From contig JABUQX010078556.1 in NCBI GenBank assembly GCA_015478945.1, forward strand, positions 1-12,500: a stretch of 12,500 bases of DNA. The letters are read 5' to 3'. The notes under the pieces are model-generated. The model had not been told where the DNA came from, searched no databases, and saw only the letters and a program-made list of their open reading frames with translations. This document shows, one piece after another, positions 1 through 8,376 of this stretch (the stretch's first letter is position 1; each line of letters starts with the position of its first letter). A program made the position numbers and the translations under genes. The DNA comes from Trachelipus rathkii. Taxonomy: Eukaryota; Arthropoda; Malacostraca; Isopoda; Trachelipodidae.

Positions 1-536
1 ATTAATATATAAATATAGTAGGATTAATATTGGAATTGGGTATTAGGTGTATAGTATAGGTATATTATCATAGTTATGTTATTGTATAGGTAGTATTTAT
101 ATAATATAGGTTATGTAGTAGTATATAGTAGAGTATAATATATTGGATAGTATATATGTTTAATTAATAGGTAGGTTGATATTGTATAATAATATATATA
201 TATATATGAGTATAGATAGGTTATATATATATATATATTAATAATAATTAATTTATATATATTATATATAATATACATATATATATAATAAGTTATTATA
301 TATGTATAATTATATATAATATTATATATAGTAATAAGTGATAATGATAATGATATATATATTAGTTAGGTAGTTGATACTATATAGGATATATATAGTT
401 ATAGTGTCATATAATATATTATAATATATATATATATATAATAATATATATATATTATATATCTATATATATATTTATATATTATATTATATTATATATA
501 TAGTATATTATTATTATATATATATATAATATAATG
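1..536. repeat. TA-rich low-complexity tract, G-biased on the plus strand
   Basis: The sequence is nearly all A and T, with short (TA)n runs. In the first 480 bases I count about 61 G and only 5 C. The G residues mostly sit in TAGG, TAGT or TATG contexts, with about ten TAGG and no CCTA. From about 410 onward it becomes plain interrupted (TA)n. No coding capacity is seen. It is probably a degenerate microsatellite or a diverged simple satellite; it is not a clean telomeric (TTAGG)n array. Confidence 0.85.
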
Positions 537-1067
537 AGAGAACCTCGCACCCACGTGGGTTGAGTGGTGCGTTTGCACGCTCAGGGTCGTGAGTTGAGTC
601 CCTCAGTCAAGACGTGATTTGTACTTCGACTAGTTAACAGGGAAGGTACACACGAAAAAAAATTTGTCCGTTTGTAGGAGATTTTTCTCTGCTGTAATTC
701 ATGACCCAGTTCTATACGGTCACTCATGTGTTAATTAACTCACACTAAATCTACTAGATAGCCCTCACCTATACTCATCACCTATAAGCAATCAACGATA
801 CAAGTTACAAGGAGACCTTTAAATACAGTCATTATCATTTGACACAACCTACATCGCCTCATTCGCCATTACGCACAGATAGTGAGTCGTGAGTCTCAGA
901 GCCTAGCCATGCCCACTGATGGCTGGAATATCTTGACTTGGTTCAGACTGAGGCTGGGGTTACTATCATCACCCTGATAACTGTGCACCTTTCCACTTTG
1001 TATGGGCCCCACTGGTCGGGAAAACCATAAAATAGTAACCTTTCCCCCCGATCCTTAGTCGTGGTAA
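537..1067 (+). mobile_element. Complex island with tRNA-like head, candidate SINE
   Basis: This island of ordinary base composition lies between two TA tracts. Near its left edge, 556-567 resembles a pol III A box (TGGGTTGAGTGG), and 591-601 (GAGTTGAGTCC) resembles a B box (GRGTTCGANTCC) with one base missing. The roughly 35-base spacing between boxes and the CGTTTGCACGC arm between them are tRNA-like. Downstream comes about 450 bp of unrecognised sequence with an A-run at 655-662. Known SINEs begin with such a tRNA-derived head followed by an unrelated body, which fits. I could not identify a 3' tail, target-site duplication or family, and the true right end may lie well short of 1067. An ordinary tRNA gene is unlikely because no acceptor stem pairs around the boxes. 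Confidence 0.5.
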
Positions 1068-1380
1068 TATATAAAATATATGACATCTATATACAGATTA
1101 TATATATATATATTACTTATAATAATATATATAATATAATATATATAATATATAATATATATATATATAATACTAAACTTTTATATAATATATATTGATG
1201 GATATTTACTAAATAATTATATATAATAACTATAATAATGTGAAACACACTGTAAAATATATATATATATATAATTATATATAATAATAATATATTTTAT
1301 AATATATATATTATATATATATTTAAAATTAATATTATTAATAATATATGTGATTTATCTATATATATATATATATATGC
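1068..1380. repeat. Interrupted (TA)n tract
   Basis: Mostly alternating TA with AA or TT phase slips, broken by short patches of non-repeat sequence such as 1237-1255. A long run ends at about 1378. No genes are seen. Confidence 0.9.
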
Positions 1381-1693
1381 CTACAAATTTACTTAAAATT
1401 ATTATTATAAAATTGATTGTAAAATATAGTTAAGAAATATTGTTAATTATTACTAATTTCCATATTAAACCAACGTCTAAACAAGAAAACAAAGTCATAA
1501 ATAAAAACCCAAGTGGAAGAAAAAGAAGAAAAAAAAAGAAAAACAAAACATCCGTTTAGAGATGTAATCTCGAGGAATATATTAAACATTCTTTATCAAA
1601 GATTTCAATCTCGTCTTTGATTATCTAAAAATGATTATAAAATTACTTTTGCAAATATGAATTCATAAAATTTACAACGATAATTCGAAGTGC
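1381..1693. other. AT-rich spacer, no gene recognised
   Basis: This is AT-rich sequence with a purine-rich stretch at about 1516-1548 (GGAAGAAAAAGAAG-like, followed by A-runs). No open frame of useful length and no recognisable protein remnant was found on either strand. Confidence 0.6.
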
Positions 1694-1848
1694 AAAGTTT
1701 TTTTCCACTTGGCAATGTCTCTAAAAAGCGACGTTTTGTGGTAAAGTATTTTTTCATTGGCAATGTCTCAAAAAAGCGACGTTTTGTGCCAAAGTATTTT
1801 GTCCATCATATGGATCTATGGCTCAAAAAAATGCGATTTTTTTTTTTT
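1694..1848 (+). repeat. Three-unit ~49 bp tandem repeat, third unit degenerate
   Basis: Units begin with AAAGT at 1694, 1743 and 1791, giving periods of 49 and 48 bases. Units 1 and 2 share GGCAATGTCTC, then A-runs, then AAGCGACGTTTTGTG, with only a few differences. Unit 3 keeps the AAAGTATTTT start and a GGCTCAAAAAAATGCG segment, but the middle is altered and slightly longer. It is followed by a run of T. This is a small minisatellite, possibly an internal or subterminal part of an unrecognised transposon. Confidence 0.8.
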
Positions 1849-2141
1849 TTTTGCTAACGAAATACTCTTCAAGGTTGTGTTATTTTAATAGTTTATTCCC
1901 TTTAAGGGGTTATACAGTAATTGAGTGATACATGAAAAAAAAAAAAGGATGTTAACGACTTCCAAAAGTTCTATACCGGGCAAAAATATTATTTCAGATT
2001 ATGGATTTTGACGACTATATTTTGTCTACCTATTCTGATCTAATTTTTCTTGGTTCTTTTTTTTTTTCTTTTTTTTTTTAACAATTTATATCGATTATGA
2101 GTTACGTTTTAAATACACTGGAGATAAAAGGAAGGAGATAT
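1849..2141. other. AT-rich spacer with homopolymer runs
   Basis: Non-repetitive AT-rich sequence containing an A-run near 1935-1946 and interrupted T-runs at about 2056-2080. No coding remnant is recognised. Confidence 0.6.
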
Positions 2142-2176
2142 CATATATATTAAGTATATACTATATATATATATAG

Positions 2177-2209
<33 letters not shown>

Positions 2210-2300
2210 TATATATAGAGTAAATTTTTAATTATGCATATTGTGTTATATGAAGTTAATAATATAATATAATATAATATAATATATATACTGATATATA
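2142..2300. repeat. (TA)n tracts with (AATAT)n-like segment
   Basis: A dense TA run lies at about 2153-2217. A short spacer follows, then a regular ATAAT/AATAT repeat at about 2257-2290. Confidence 0.85.
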
Positions 2301-2567
2301 TCTAAATCTTTCTTAGCTATGATATTTTACTTATTCTATATTTCAATGTCCTACTTATTTAGCCTGTTATTTTATTTTTTAATAAAAATATTTTAGTTTT
2401 TTTATTGAATATTCTACTTTATCACTAATATATTTACTTTTTAACCAAAATGTATATATATAAGAATGAAATAGTTATAACCTTATACACATAATTTTAT
2501 AATTTTACGATAATAATTTATGTTTTTAATCAAATAAACAGCAAATCATATGAAAACTAGTTATCCA
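2301..2567. other. AT-rich spacer, nothing recognised
   Basis: AT-rich single-copy-looking sequence between TA tracts. No open frame, motif or structured repeat was found. Confidence 0.55.
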
Positions 2568-2720
2568 ATATATATATAATATACTAGTATATATATATTA
2601 TATTATATATATATATATATATAATATATATATATAATATATATTAATTATATATAATATTCTATGTAATCGATTATGATTATATACAAATATTTATATG
2701 TTAAACAATATATATATAGT
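2568..2720. repeat. Interrupted (TA)n tract
   Basis: TA repeats with AA and TT slips, densest from 2568 to 2660, with a degenerate continuation to about 2720. Confidence 0.85.
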
Positions 2721-2912
2721 ATAGTTATGGCTATTATTAAATAAAGAGATTGACTCTGCCTCTCCCCTATTTTCCTGGCTGTACCTTCAGTTTAAAAACT
2801 ATTTCAGTACTTAATGAACTGTCGACAACTGATAACTTTTTGTCATGTAGAGTTATAGGTCAACTGTTAGGGCTAACAGCTTAACATTTCCTTGATTTTT
2901 TAATAACATTTT
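2721..2912. other. Unrecognised spacer left of the foldback element
   Basis: About 190 bases of moderate complexity. No coding remnant or repeat is recognised. It forms the left flank of the palindromic element. Confidence 0.5.
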
Positions 2913-2920
2913 TAGGTTAG

Positions 2921-3060
2921 GTTCCAATATGTGTGGAATAAATATTGGGACCCCATTTAGGCTCCCATGCTTAAAAATGGACATAAAATTCTTAATTTTA
3001 TCATAGATTTTGATGGGGATAAAGCAAACCGCAGCTTTTTGACCTCTAGAACGTCATTTA
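2921..3060 (+). repeat. Left outer arm of the long inverted repeat
   Basis: Contains GGGACCCCATTT at about 2947 and CTCTAGAACGTCATT at 3044-3058. Both recur in inverse orientation in the right arm, with small indels between them. Confidence 0.85.
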
Positions 3061-3232
3061 CAGGTGTTTTTTTCAACCGGACATTCTTTGACAGTATGGC
3101 ATTTTGAATATTTTAAGAACGCAGCAAGAGCAAAATTGCTTCGTATCAAACTTCTACAAAGTTACTATTTGAAAGGTTCTCCATTCAAATTTTTATTATA
3201 GGAGTATACTTACGAACAAAATGCAAATGTTA

Positions 3233-3336
3233 GTTTTTTGGATTTTTTGGAAAAATTGTGCTCAGCAAATAAAAAAAAAAAAGTAGGTCTTGATTTCGAA
3301 CATTGCTGAGCACAATTTTCCAGAAATCAAAAAACT
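3233..3336. repeat. Inner hairpin of the foldback element
   Basis: The left stem 3233-3268 and right stem 3303-3336 pair around a loop containing an 11-12 base A-run. The shared core is AATTGTGCTCAGCAA. The hairpin is centred on the same axis as the outer arms, which shows the whole element is one palindrome and not two nested ones. Confidence 0.8.
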
Positions 3337-3510
3337 ATATGTGCAATTATGCTGCGTATAGACCATCTATGCTATAGTTTTAAAAGTTTGAAGTCATTTC
3401 AAAAAAAATAGTAAAAGTTGAAACGGATAAACAATATTCAAAAATTAGGTTCTGAAAAAAATTAAAACGCCGAAACAATGACTACAAAGTACAGACACAG
3501 AAAAACTGAA

Positions 3511-3660
3511 AATGACGTTCTAGAGGCCAAAAAAAGCTGCGGTGTTTTTTAACCCCATCGACACCATTGTCTGAAAATTGAAAGAATTTATGTTACCATT
3601 TTTATAGTGTGGGCGGCTGAAATGGGGGTCCCAATATAATCCCCAATATGGAATGCCTGC
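3511..3660 (-). repeat. Right outer arm of the long inverted repeat
   Basis: Reverse complement of the left arm. AATGACGTTCTAGAGG starts at 3511, GCTGCGGTG is at about 3536, and AAATGGGGGTCCCAATAT is at about 3620. Identity is high in these blocks and lower between them. Confidence 0.85.
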
Positions 3661-3710
3661 CCCTTAGGACTGAATAATAAAATATACCTTTTTAATGGGA
3701 AATACTGTTG

Positions 3711-3880
3711 AAAGTGTCCTATTATTTATTATTAATTATAATTATATTATTATTATATATTATTATTAATATATTATGTATGTATTTTATTATATATTAT
3801 TATTAATTATTTTATTATATTATTATTATTTAAATTTATTATTATTTTATATTATTATTGAATTTAATATGAATTTGATT
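3711..3880. repeat. (ATT)n / mixed AT low-complexity tract
   Basis: Runs of ATT and TTA trinucleotides mixed with TATA. Its composition differs from the pure (TA)n tracts elsewhere in the window. Confidence 0.85.
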
Positions 3881-4395
3881 CTTTTTCTAAGTTTTTTTTT
3901 TTTGTTTTTATTGTTTATTTCACATTAGTTATAGAGTTTTTGGGAGTGTAAATTGATGAAATTTCTTTTATTGATTGCTACCTGAAGATTTCTACATTAT
4001 ACCTATTATATAAGTAACTTTCCGGCTTTAAATTAACTTCTTGTAAAATCATTGCAATTTTTTGCCCCAATTCTACTGATTAATTAAGGCCTTCGCACTT
4101 AGTGATAATTATAATTACTATTTGACTGAACAAACCACTGCACTACATAACATTGAATGATAGTATGGTTCATATTTAGTGTTACTGCAAATGGCAGCTG
4201 CTAAGCCGTTCCGAGTATTGTGGCACCTGTTATTAATTCAATGAAATGAAGCTTCCGCATCTGTCGTAGAACCAACTGTTGAAAATCGTTGTATGGATAT
4301 TGGAAATTACATTACTCACTCAAAATAGAATTACTAACAATCTAAAATTTGATTTATTAAACAAATCCAGATAACCATAACACTTACAACTTTAA
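3881..4395. other. Spacer, possible 5' part of the hAT element
   Basis: About 500 bases without a usable frame or a recognised motif. Because the transposase remnant starts just downstream, this may include the 5' non-coding part of that element. I could not find a terminal inverted repeat here that pairs with sequence to the right of 6586. Confidence 0.4.
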
Positions 4396-4572
4396 AACAA
4401 GATATCACAAGGAGGAAGGGCCTTTCTTTTACGATGGCTAATCAATACAAATTCGTTTGTTATGTATATTCAAAAAAAATTAAAAGGACCCTTCTGTAAA
4501 TTAAGCGTGTTATTTAGGCCTTGCGTCAAAAGAGGGGGTTTATTTGGGTTCTATTTTATTGTTCATTGAGAC
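4396..4572 (+). pseudogene. TTF-type zinc-finger segment of the hAT remnant
   Basis: An open stretch in one frame runs from the stop at 4393 to the stop near 4571, without a start codon. It carries RAFLLRWL, a hydrophobic segment with VMY (like WLxYS in the family), then GPFCKLSVLFRPCVKRGG. The CxxxVLF pattern is typical of the cysteine-containing TTF finger that precedes DUF4371 in ZMYM1-like hAT proteins. It is the longest continuous readable piece of the N-terminal half. Confidence 0.7.
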
Positions 4573-6394
4573 CAATCTTAAAATATAAAGACATGCATCT
4601 TACATGAAGGAAACATTGATAATCTCAGTGAAAGTAGATGCTGCTGAAGTCAGGGAGAAATTTATGAACAAATAATTTAAATAAACTGTGTTAATCGTTT
4701 TTGACAATTTTAAGTAATGCCTGAATCATTTAATTACGAAAAAATAAGTTGTTGCCAATATTTTCAAACTTTGTTCTTCTGTGGAACCCATGATCTAGCT
4801 TGTTCGAGGCAGTACTGCAGATACGTGGTAATTTTTCAGATTTGTTAAAATCAGAGTTGAAAAGTTGGTGATGCTGTGCTACTGAGCATTTAACAATCCA
4901 GTGGAGTAATCAAAAATACCACTGCATATGGTCCAGAATGAGTAATCTATATGCGGGAACACTAATTTGTAAAAAACATTGTGAATAAAATGAACAATAA
5001 CTTTCACTTTTAGCCGGAATAGAAACAGCAGACATTTCTGGGGTGAAGACGCTGTCAATTGGTGTAACGTTTCGTGTGATTAAGGGTTGAAGTTAGAGAA
5101 GATTTTAGGTTTATACTCCGTTTGAAAAAAGTTAATATAACTGAAAGAATAGCAAGAGTCATTATTATTGACTACCAGAGAGCTTAACATTTAAATATTG
5201 AAATAAAAACTGATTTGGACTTGGATTTGATGAATGCTCAACCATGGCTGGAAAAGAAATGAAAGTACAGAAGAAAAATCAAAAAATTCAATAAAATCTC
5301 AAGGCCCAAATTTTTCCGTTGTGCTTCTCAATCCTGCTTAAATTTAGTTGTTAAAATGACTTGAAATCTTGTTCCCCTTAGTAATTAATTCGAATACTGT
5401 GGGCACAGTGAAAGAAGTTATAGATTTTTCGTGAAAACCCATTGCGATAGGAAACTGATAAATGAAACAAGAATGGTCCTTCAAAAATTACAAAGTCCGG
5501 TCAAAAATTTGTTTTGGAAATTTCATTCACATTAAATCTGAAGTTTTTAGGAAATACTTTGTACATAAGATTCAGAAAGTAACTAAGACGACCACAGGAA
5601 AGCAGCATTTCACCTTTCGTCAGCAATAGTGTAACTCCTAAATTCTCATTATTTGCTTAGTTATCATGGCCAAGTATTCCTTTTACTTTGAGCCTGTCAC
5701 GAACATTCTTCAAACTAAAACTAGCAATAGAAAGGTTTGACAAGAAAGAGATTGCTGAAAAGGTGTTAGAAAAATAATAAAAAACTAATAGAGACGAAAA
5801 ACATGTCGCGTCTGTTTTCAAGGAACTTTTTACCAGTGTTAAGACTTACAGAATTTTTTTTTTTAATCAGAATTCTCAATGCCACGTAAAGTGTCCAAAC
5901 CCTTTTTCCCTATAATAATTTGTTTTTTTTTTTTTTAAAGGTATTCAATATGTTTTTATTTTGCCAAGGGCACAAATGCAAAGACCTAAACTTTTTATGT
6001 AGTTCTGGGAGAATTATTTCAGGGTTCTTCATATTAATACCATACTAGGATTCATTGATTTGGCTCTGTATATCAATTTCGGACGACAACAGAATACCAA
6101 CATTTCTCTGTATTTTACATCCCTCTAGAAATAAAAATTTAATCATATCTGAATAAAACAGAAAAATTGAATCACTTCAAACTATATACAATATTGAGAA
6201 CTGGAAAGGTGAAGCAGAATCATGGTTCAAACTTATGGAAGAAATCAGAGGGGACCCAAGGGTTAGATGTAGACGAAAATGTGTGCTATAGTGAACTGAT
6301 CCTAAAACATTGCGCTTTTTCCCTGTTGTTTTTACAAGCAATTAAATTCTTCTAACGCTTCCACCAACCAACCGACTTTGACAAATTGGAAGAT

Positions 6395-6586
6395 CATTCA
6401 GCACTTTAAGAAGAGGTAAACTTGGCTAGGTCAACCATTTCTGAAGATCGATTAAATGGATAATGTTTGCTCAGTGTTCACAGAGAAAAAAATTTGGAAA
6501 AAAAAACACAACTAACTGATGATGTTATAACAGAATTTGGAAACGACAGAAGAAGAATTAAATTTTTATTTCCAAATAAACAATAA
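6395..6586 (+). pseudogene. hAT C-terminal dimerisation segment
   Basis: One frame from about 6431 reads STISEDRLNG, a stop at 6461-6463, CLLSVHRE, then a DDVITEFGNDRRR segment and a stop at 6584-6586. Known ZMYM1-like hAT proteins end with the same order: RSTM-x-x-x-RLxxLALLSI, followed by an acidic 'D-x-x-I-x-x-F' stretch and basic residues. The stop interrupts the helix and one position is changed, but the segment is easily recognised. It marks the 3' end of the transposase reading frame. Confidence 0.8.
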
Positions 6587-6887
6587 TTAAACTGAAATAA
6601 AAAACAATAAACTAGTTATTTAAGTACTTGCCTCAACCAAATCAAAATATTTTTAGCAACTACCTTTTATAGTTCATTTTACTTGTGATTAAAGTAACTA
6701 AAAAAGTCATATATGACTTACACTACAGTCTTTCCAAATTTAATTTCTATAAAGTGAATTAAGCATTCAAATCACAACATTTAATTATCAATATAAATTT
6801 GGATTCAAAATAGTAATACGTACCGCGGTGTAACGTCGAAGACGTTCGAGAGTAAGAAAAACGCACAAATAACGCTTGATAAGATAC
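6587..6887. other. Spacer right of the hAT remnant
   Basis: AT-rich sequence that may hold the 3' non-coding part of the hAT element. It ends with a small less AT-rich patch at 6820-6870 containing the perfect short palindrome AACGTC-GAA-GACGTT at 6832-6846. No terminal repeat matching the left flank was found. Confidence 0.45.
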
Positions 6888-6924
6888 TCATTATATATAA
6901 TAATATATAGTATTCTATATTCAT

Positions 6925-6981
<57 letters not shown>

Positions 6982-7022
6982 TAATAGTATATAATATATA
7001 TTATATAGATTATATATATTAA
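6888..7022. repeat. (TA)n tract
   Basis: Alternating TA, including a long uninterrupted run at about 6938-6977, with few slips compared with other tracts. The Tyr/Ile-rich open frame that crosses it on the minus strand is a repeat artefact. Confidence 0.9.
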
Positions 7023-7103
7023 TCCCTCCTACGTGAATTCGAAAATTAAAACAAAAATCTGGCCCACCCTTAGATTTCACCCTGCCGGCGCCATTGCATA
7101 TAA
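7023..7103. other. Small GC-richer island between TA tracts
   Basis: About 80 bases containing GGCCCACCC and CCTGCCGGCGCC, flanked on both sides by TA repeats. It is not recognised and is too short to classify. It could be a fragment of another transposon. Confidence 0.5.
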
Positions 7104-7324
7104 TATATATATATAATATATATATATATAATATATATATAATATAATATATAATATATATAATAAATATAATATTATATATATAATATAATTATATATT
7201 ATATATTAATATATATATATATAATATATATATATATATAATATATATATATTATATATAATATTATAATATATATATAATTATATATTATTATATATAT
7301 ATATTGATATATAATTCTATATAT
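7104..7324. repeat. Interrupted (TA)n tract abutting the LINE 3' end
   Basis: TA repeats with frequent AA and TT slips, ending where the C-terminal reading frame of the minus-strand retrotransposon begins. RTE-like and some other LINEs end in short microsatellite tails, so part of this tract may be the element's own 3' tail expanded afterwards. Confidence 0.85.
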
Positions 7325-7835
7325 CACCAAGCGCCTTCGTGTAGGGTCATCCCCCTGTCGTTTTGCAATGCTTCTCCGCACCGGACCTCTATTCGACAGT
7401 TCGATGTTCCTCCACCTTGATCCAGAGTCCAAAGCCGCTCTCGCCACCGCTGCCGCACCGCCACTTCATCCTTCCTCTTTCATTGTCTGTCCGCCGGTCT
7501 TTATATACCTGCAGGCCTATGCATAAATCTAGCCGGAGTCATCTCTCCTCATCTATTCTTCTCTGATGTATCCGACTCCCATCTCAGTTGTTTTGTCTCT
7601 CGATCAATCCTCCACCGCCTCGACCCCCAACTCATCAAATTATCTCAGTATTCTCTTCTCTCTCTTGCTGGTGCCACCCCACTATCACCTCAACAACCCT
7701 CATCGCTGCCGAGCCACGATCATTACTCTTTGTTCTAGTTGTAAGTGTCCACGATTCTGACCCAAACAAAAGTCTCAGAATTGTGGTATAAATCAGCGTT
7801 TTAAACCCTGTCTCGCACAATTTCTATTTCTTATC
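7325..7835 (-). pseudogene. Post-RT C-terminal region of the LINE polyprotein
   Basis: From 7820 the frame reads FKTLIYTTILRLLFGSESW, then TLTTRTKS, MRVVEVIVGW and EREENTEI. This corresponds to the family's 'YxxxIxPxLLYGSExW ... MRxLRxIxGxTRxDRxRNxxI' region, with one codon (YG to FG) affected. Frames further on give TPARFMHRPAG near 7510-7545, then a segment ending DPVRRSIAKRQ-like and GDDPTRRRLV at 7325-7354. The reading frame then runs straight into the TA tract; no stop is seen at the boundary. The junction defines the 3' end of the recognisable element. Confidence 0.85.
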
Positions 7836-8376
7836 AGGCAGGGGAATATTAAAACTGACCAACTCCTTTAGATTAGCTACTATTCTTTCTTATATTCACC
7901 ACTCCACATCCACTAGCTGTTTACCAGTAACTAGCAAAATATTTAAAGTTCTCCACATTTTTATCCTTTCCCCACCGATCTCTATGTTAAGTTCTCTCTT
8001 CTCTAGCTATCTTCATCACTTCAGAATCTTTTTTCTATTCATCCTTCAAATCTCCTGCTCATCGCAGCTACCTCCTCCCATCTAGATAATAAGTCTCTGT
8101 AACGTCTCCCTACTCTTGCAACTTAAAGAGCAAGTATCGTCCGCATACGCATTACAATCAATCTCCTCCTCCCACCACCCCACCTCGCATACACTTGCAC
8201 CATAACACAGGAAAAACAAACAAAACGGTGACAAACTCCTCCCTGGTCTAACACTCCGTCTTCAACTCCAAACCACGTCCATTCCCATACGCTGTCCTAA
8301 CGGCCCTTGTCACTTACTTGTAGTAAAGAATTCCCCTTATCTAACTCTGATCAACTTAGGAGTTTTCTATCTGAAG
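7836..8376 (-). pseudogene. RT catalytic YADD block and downstream thumb remnant
   Basis: AYADDTC is read on the minus strand, with Tyr-Ala-Asp-Asp at 8136-8147. This is the metal-binding motif of reverse transcriptases and is unaltered here. Before it, about 8250-8310 reads TRAVRTAYGN, like TxVRTxxG in the family. After it, a segment at about 7950-8030 reads SEVMKIAREER and then IGGERIKNVENFKYF across frames, matching the NVxKTEVMxxxR...IxGExIxxVExFKYLG block. Many stops and shifts separate the pieces. Confidence 0.85.

Larger units (their letters stand above)
2913..3667. mobile_element. Non-autonomous foldback/TIR DNA transposon, palindromic along its length
   Basis: The left and right halves are inverted copies about one axis near 3285-3290. 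The strongest arm pairs are 2921-2960 (TTCCAATAT...ATTGGGACCCC) with about 3621-3655; 3028-3059 (ACCGCAGCTTTTT...CTCTAGAACGTCATT) with 3511-3543; and 3233-3268 (TTTTTTGG...AATTGTGCTCAGCAA) with 3303-3336. Between these, 3061-3232 and 3337-3510 align only loosely, showing older divergence. A short A-rich loop lies at about 3269-3302. There is no transposase frame. This architecture matches foldback elements or long-TIR MITEs, which are mobilised in trans by a related autonomous element. I could not fix the exact ends or a target-site duplication, so the superfamily is unassigned. The hAT remnant downstream is not shown to be its partner. Confidence 0.8.
4396..6586 (+). pseudogene. Decayed hAT-superfamily transposase, ZMYM1/TTF-finger (DUF4371) type
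   Basis: hAT transposases cut and paste their element in the nucleus using an RNase H-like DDE core. Remnants occur in family order, all on the plus strand but spread over the three frames. They are: a TTF-type finger region at 4417-4515 (RAFLLRWL, then GPFCKLSVLF); LFFCGTHDLA at 4771-4800, like the family's LFCGRQNIALRG block; VGDAVL and a following NTTAYGPE segment at 4865-4940; ETADISGVKTLSI at 5022-5060, like DETTDISxxEQLS; MAGKEMKVQKKNQ from 5244; CASQSCLNLVV at 5320-5352, like CAAHSLNLV; and the C-terminal dimerisation region from 6431. About 2.2 kb fits the usual full coding length. There are many stops and frameshifts. Both the first catalytic Asp (in the LADET motif) and the YDGA segment holding the second appear to be gone, and His in CAAH is Gln. 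It is certainly non-functional. The superfamily call is firm; the exact family is not. Confidence 0.85.

Noticed and set aside
1..400. Telomeric (TTAGG)n array
   Set aside because: Only two exact TTAGG and no tandem register; the TAGG motifs are scattered in TA-rich DNA.
556..615. Functional tRNA gene
   Set aside because: A/B-like boxes are present, but no acceptor stem or clean T-loop is seen; the B box lacks a base. A SINE head is the better reading.
6167..6355. 62-codon plus-strand open frame as a gene of its own
   Set aside because: It lies inside the hAT transposase remnant, between the central core and the C-terminal segment, so it is at most a fragment of that pseudogene.
6832..6846. 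AACGTC-GAA-GACGTT palindrome as an operator or binding site
   Set aside because: Perfect but very short, with no adjacent gene; such palindromes arise by chance.
6805..7080. 91-codon minus-strand open frame rich in Tyr and Ile
   Set aside because: Most of it is (TA)n read as alternating Tyr-Ile; the flanking residues match nothing known. It is a repeat artefact.
7363..7791. Plus-strand open frames rich in Ser and Pro
   Set aside because: These are antisense shadows of the minus-strand LINE C-terminal region, whose conserved motifs (SESWTLTTR, TPARFMHRPAG) lie opposite them.
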